A stretch of DNA of 19,903 bases from Setaria digitata. Taxonomy: Eukaryota; Nematoda; Chromadorea; Rhabditida; Setariidae. Each line of letters starts with the position of its first letter. Position 1 is the stretch's first letter. Both the position numbers and the translations under genes were made by a program. Below, in pieces: positions 18,801-19,903 of the stretch. A model generated the notes under the pieces. It saw only the letters and a program-made list of their open reading frames with translations, did not search any database and was not told where the DNA came from. The stretch lies in the NCBI GenBank assembly GCA_003640385.1, contig RCAB01000779.1, positions 1-19,903 of the forward strand, given 5' to 3'.

Positions 18801-19903
18801 TTAGCTCTCGAGTCTCACCAAGAGTAAAAATCCTGGTCAAGACGTTTGAGTCATAAAAATCTTCCACACCAAATAACGGAGTTCAGCATTCCAAGTGGAA
18901 TAGCTCAGAGAAATTATGGAGCTTATATTCGAAGAATCAAGGATCTCTTTTCTGCACCAAATTAAGATTTACATAATAATGAATCAACAAGCAAAAATGA
19001 TTATTCACAGGTTTTTTTTTTTTTTTTTTGTAGACTTGCCACTAGCACTGGTAATTCGAATGAACGGTCTAAAAGTGAATGATCCAAAGTTGCTTCGAGC
19101 TGATCTTTTCATTTATTATCAACATATTTCGAATATGATATATATGAGGTTAGTTAAAGATTTCACTGCAATAAATTTTGTTTTTTTTCTGAATAAGTGG
19201 AATGCTCATAGCTTGAATTTGAAATAACTACTGATATTGAAGTATAATTACATTTAGCAGTGGGATTTGGCGAGAAGACTGCACTTTCCAGTTATATTTC
19301 CAGCCAACAAAATATCCTCCCAAAAAGGCATTATCTTTTACGGTGACACTTCTTATTCAGCTTTGAATCTCTTTTTTTTTCATTCTTATATAGCCAAAGA
19401 TTTGTCGTAGCAAAAATTCTGTGCATTATATTCCTTTCTCCCCTTGTTTTTCCAACGAATTATGTGAAAATTATTTAAAAATGCAGTTGTATGTAGTCAA
19501 CGGAATGGATTTGAGTATACAGCGCAGCGGGAATTTTTATGGATTCGAATTAGTAGGTAAGCTTTTATACAATTAATGAAAAAGAAAAGAGTAAAACTGT
19601 TGTGTACTTCTGAGAAAACGGTAATAAAATTTTGTGAGACTTTAATTTCGACTTGATCACTGAAAAGTATCTGTATCAGCGAAGATTTCCTTCGATATGC
19701 TACATTGATAATTTTAATGCAAATATCAGATCTGATATGTGATCATGGAGGCAAGGTAGACTTAAAATGCTATTGCGAAAAGGGATGGACTGGAGTTGAC
19801 TGTTCTATACGCACTTGTCAACATGGAGGCTTGTACGATGCGCTGAATCACAACTGTCTTTGCCCAGAAGGATATTATGGATTTACCTGCAATAAAGGTA
19901 GAA
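15830..19903 (+). CDS. Secreted EGF-like / von Willebrand A-domain protein, 3' partial
   Basis: Simplest in-phase model: 15830-15908, 16403-16576, 16669-16854, 17003-17253, 17537-17689, 18068-18237, 18573-18757, 19034-19148, 19258-19342, 19487-19556, 19730-19897, with a final donor GTAGAA; about 545 residues so far. Residues 1-22 are a signal peptide (MLLLQSFAIFNLFILLANSV). Two EGF-like modules follow (about 27-84), then a VWA-like domain (about 86-285) with core strands STIYIITDATPQ and IPIYVVLFYKNSCSTG and the ending YIVAASSGQIFDY. A Cys-rich and beta-rich region (about 285-490) and a second EGF pair (491-545) come next. The order recalls the nematode EGF/VWA family that includes C. elegans irg-7, but orthology is not shown. 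The start follows an in-frame TGA (15812). Exon 2 has a weak acceptor (ATTAAAG). The exon 6-8 junctions are uncertain. The gene continues off the right edge. Confidence 0.82.
16403..16576 (+). other. Exon encoding first EGF-like pair
   Basis: Module 1 runs from VTCKNGGIVINLNDKTTCLC to SSYGGETC. Module 2 runs from YLCENNGTKVTNGCKCPEGF to SGSHC. Each has the C-x-NGG/NNG start and C-x-C...G-x-x-C end of EGF folds. The exon is phase 1 at both ends, as are most EGF exons, and the same phase as the pair at 19730-19897. Confidence 0.88.
16669..17689 (+). other. Exons encoding the VWA-like domain
   Basis: Three exons (16669-16854, 17003-17253, 17537-17689). The first strand is NNLVFIVRAQKQLATIVNNI, where integrin-type domains carry D-x-S-x-S. 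YALIAFSEG follows, then STIYIITDATP with a conserved Asp after the fourth strand, NIPIYVVLFYK and an alanine/glycine helix end (VAASSGQIF). The missing D-x-S-x-S means metal-dependent ligand binding is unlikely or altered. Confidence 0.8.
18416..18540 (+). other. Possible additional exon of the EGF/VWA gene
   Basis: It follows a good TAATTATTTCAG acceptor and in phase 1 reads TVENQLIRDEPNNIHQNTTH and then KFVLRLNC to a TAG at 18538. The peptide looks like a genuine beta-rich stretch and is in the same frame as the following exon. No GT donor near its end gives the phase needed by the 18573 acceptor. A phase-0 route (donor 18493, acceptor 18541) implies a 48-nt intron. The upstream exon would need a phase-1 donor, for example C|GTAATA at 18204 or a GC donor at 18255. 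Confidence 0.4.
19730..19897 (+). other. Exon encoding second EGF-like pair
   Basis: It follows AATATCAG. Module 3 reads LICDHGGKVDLKCYCEKGWT then GVDC; module 4 reads RTCQHGGLYDALNHNCLCPE then GYYGFTC. Phase 1 at both ends, like the first pair, with a GTAGAA donor at 19898. It matches the layout of 16403-16576, which suggests an internally repeated domain unit. Confidence 0.88.

Noticed and set aside
18916..19227. 103-codon plus-strand ORF
   Set aside because: Only 19034-19148 is coding, in the same frame; the rest is intron before a TTTTTGTAG acceptor and after an AG|GTTAGT donor.

Overview
The window looks like nuclear DNA of a nematode, most likely a filarial or other spirurid worm. It is very A+T-rich, with long AT microsatellites and poly-A/T runs, and its genes are split into short exons (about 70-250 nt) by introns of about 50-500 nt with TTTTCAG-like acceptors. 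The order is not certain, and I see no bacterial, viral or CRISPR features. Three protein genes can be read from splice-consistent exons. Layout: (1) Positions 1-560 are AT satellite with decayed copies of a short repeat. Positions 678-1095, minus strand, hold the first two coding exons of a calcineurin B homologous protein (CHP, C. elegans pbo-1/chpf-1 type); the rest runs off the left edge. (2) About 1.1-10.2 kb is gene-poor and AT-rich. It holds a CpG-dense patch near 4.4 kb, a 29-nt poly-A tract, two unexplained exon-like segments at 6.8-7.2 kb, a short arrestin-like relic at 8.2 kb and a purine-rich open frame at 9.1-9.4 kb. (3) Positions 10249-12001, plus strand, hold a complete gene of about 242 codons that looks like the tubby C-terminal-like / phospholipid scramblase fold. 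(4) About 12.0-15.8 kb is mostly empty, with a 47-bp direct repeat and unassigned exon-like segments at 14.0-14.6 kb. (5) Positions 15830-19903, plus strand, hold the first 545 or so residues of a secreted protein: signal peptide, two EGF-like modules, a von Willebrand A-like domain without a recognisable MIDAS start motif, a conserved-looking beta-rich region, then another EGF pair at the right edge. The gene continues out of the window. The three genes show no sign of forming a pathway or operon. CHP is a cytosolic, membrane-attached EF-hand regulator of Na+/H+ exchangers; the tubby-like protein is probably cytoplasmic or membrane-associated; the EGF/VWA protein is secreted. The most interesting points are the exon 6-8 junctions of the EGF/VWA gene, a probable extra exon with a GAG acceptor in the tubby-like gene, an exact 89-bp duplication with one copy inside the CHP intron, and several orphan exon-like segments. 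I found no clearly new biological system.
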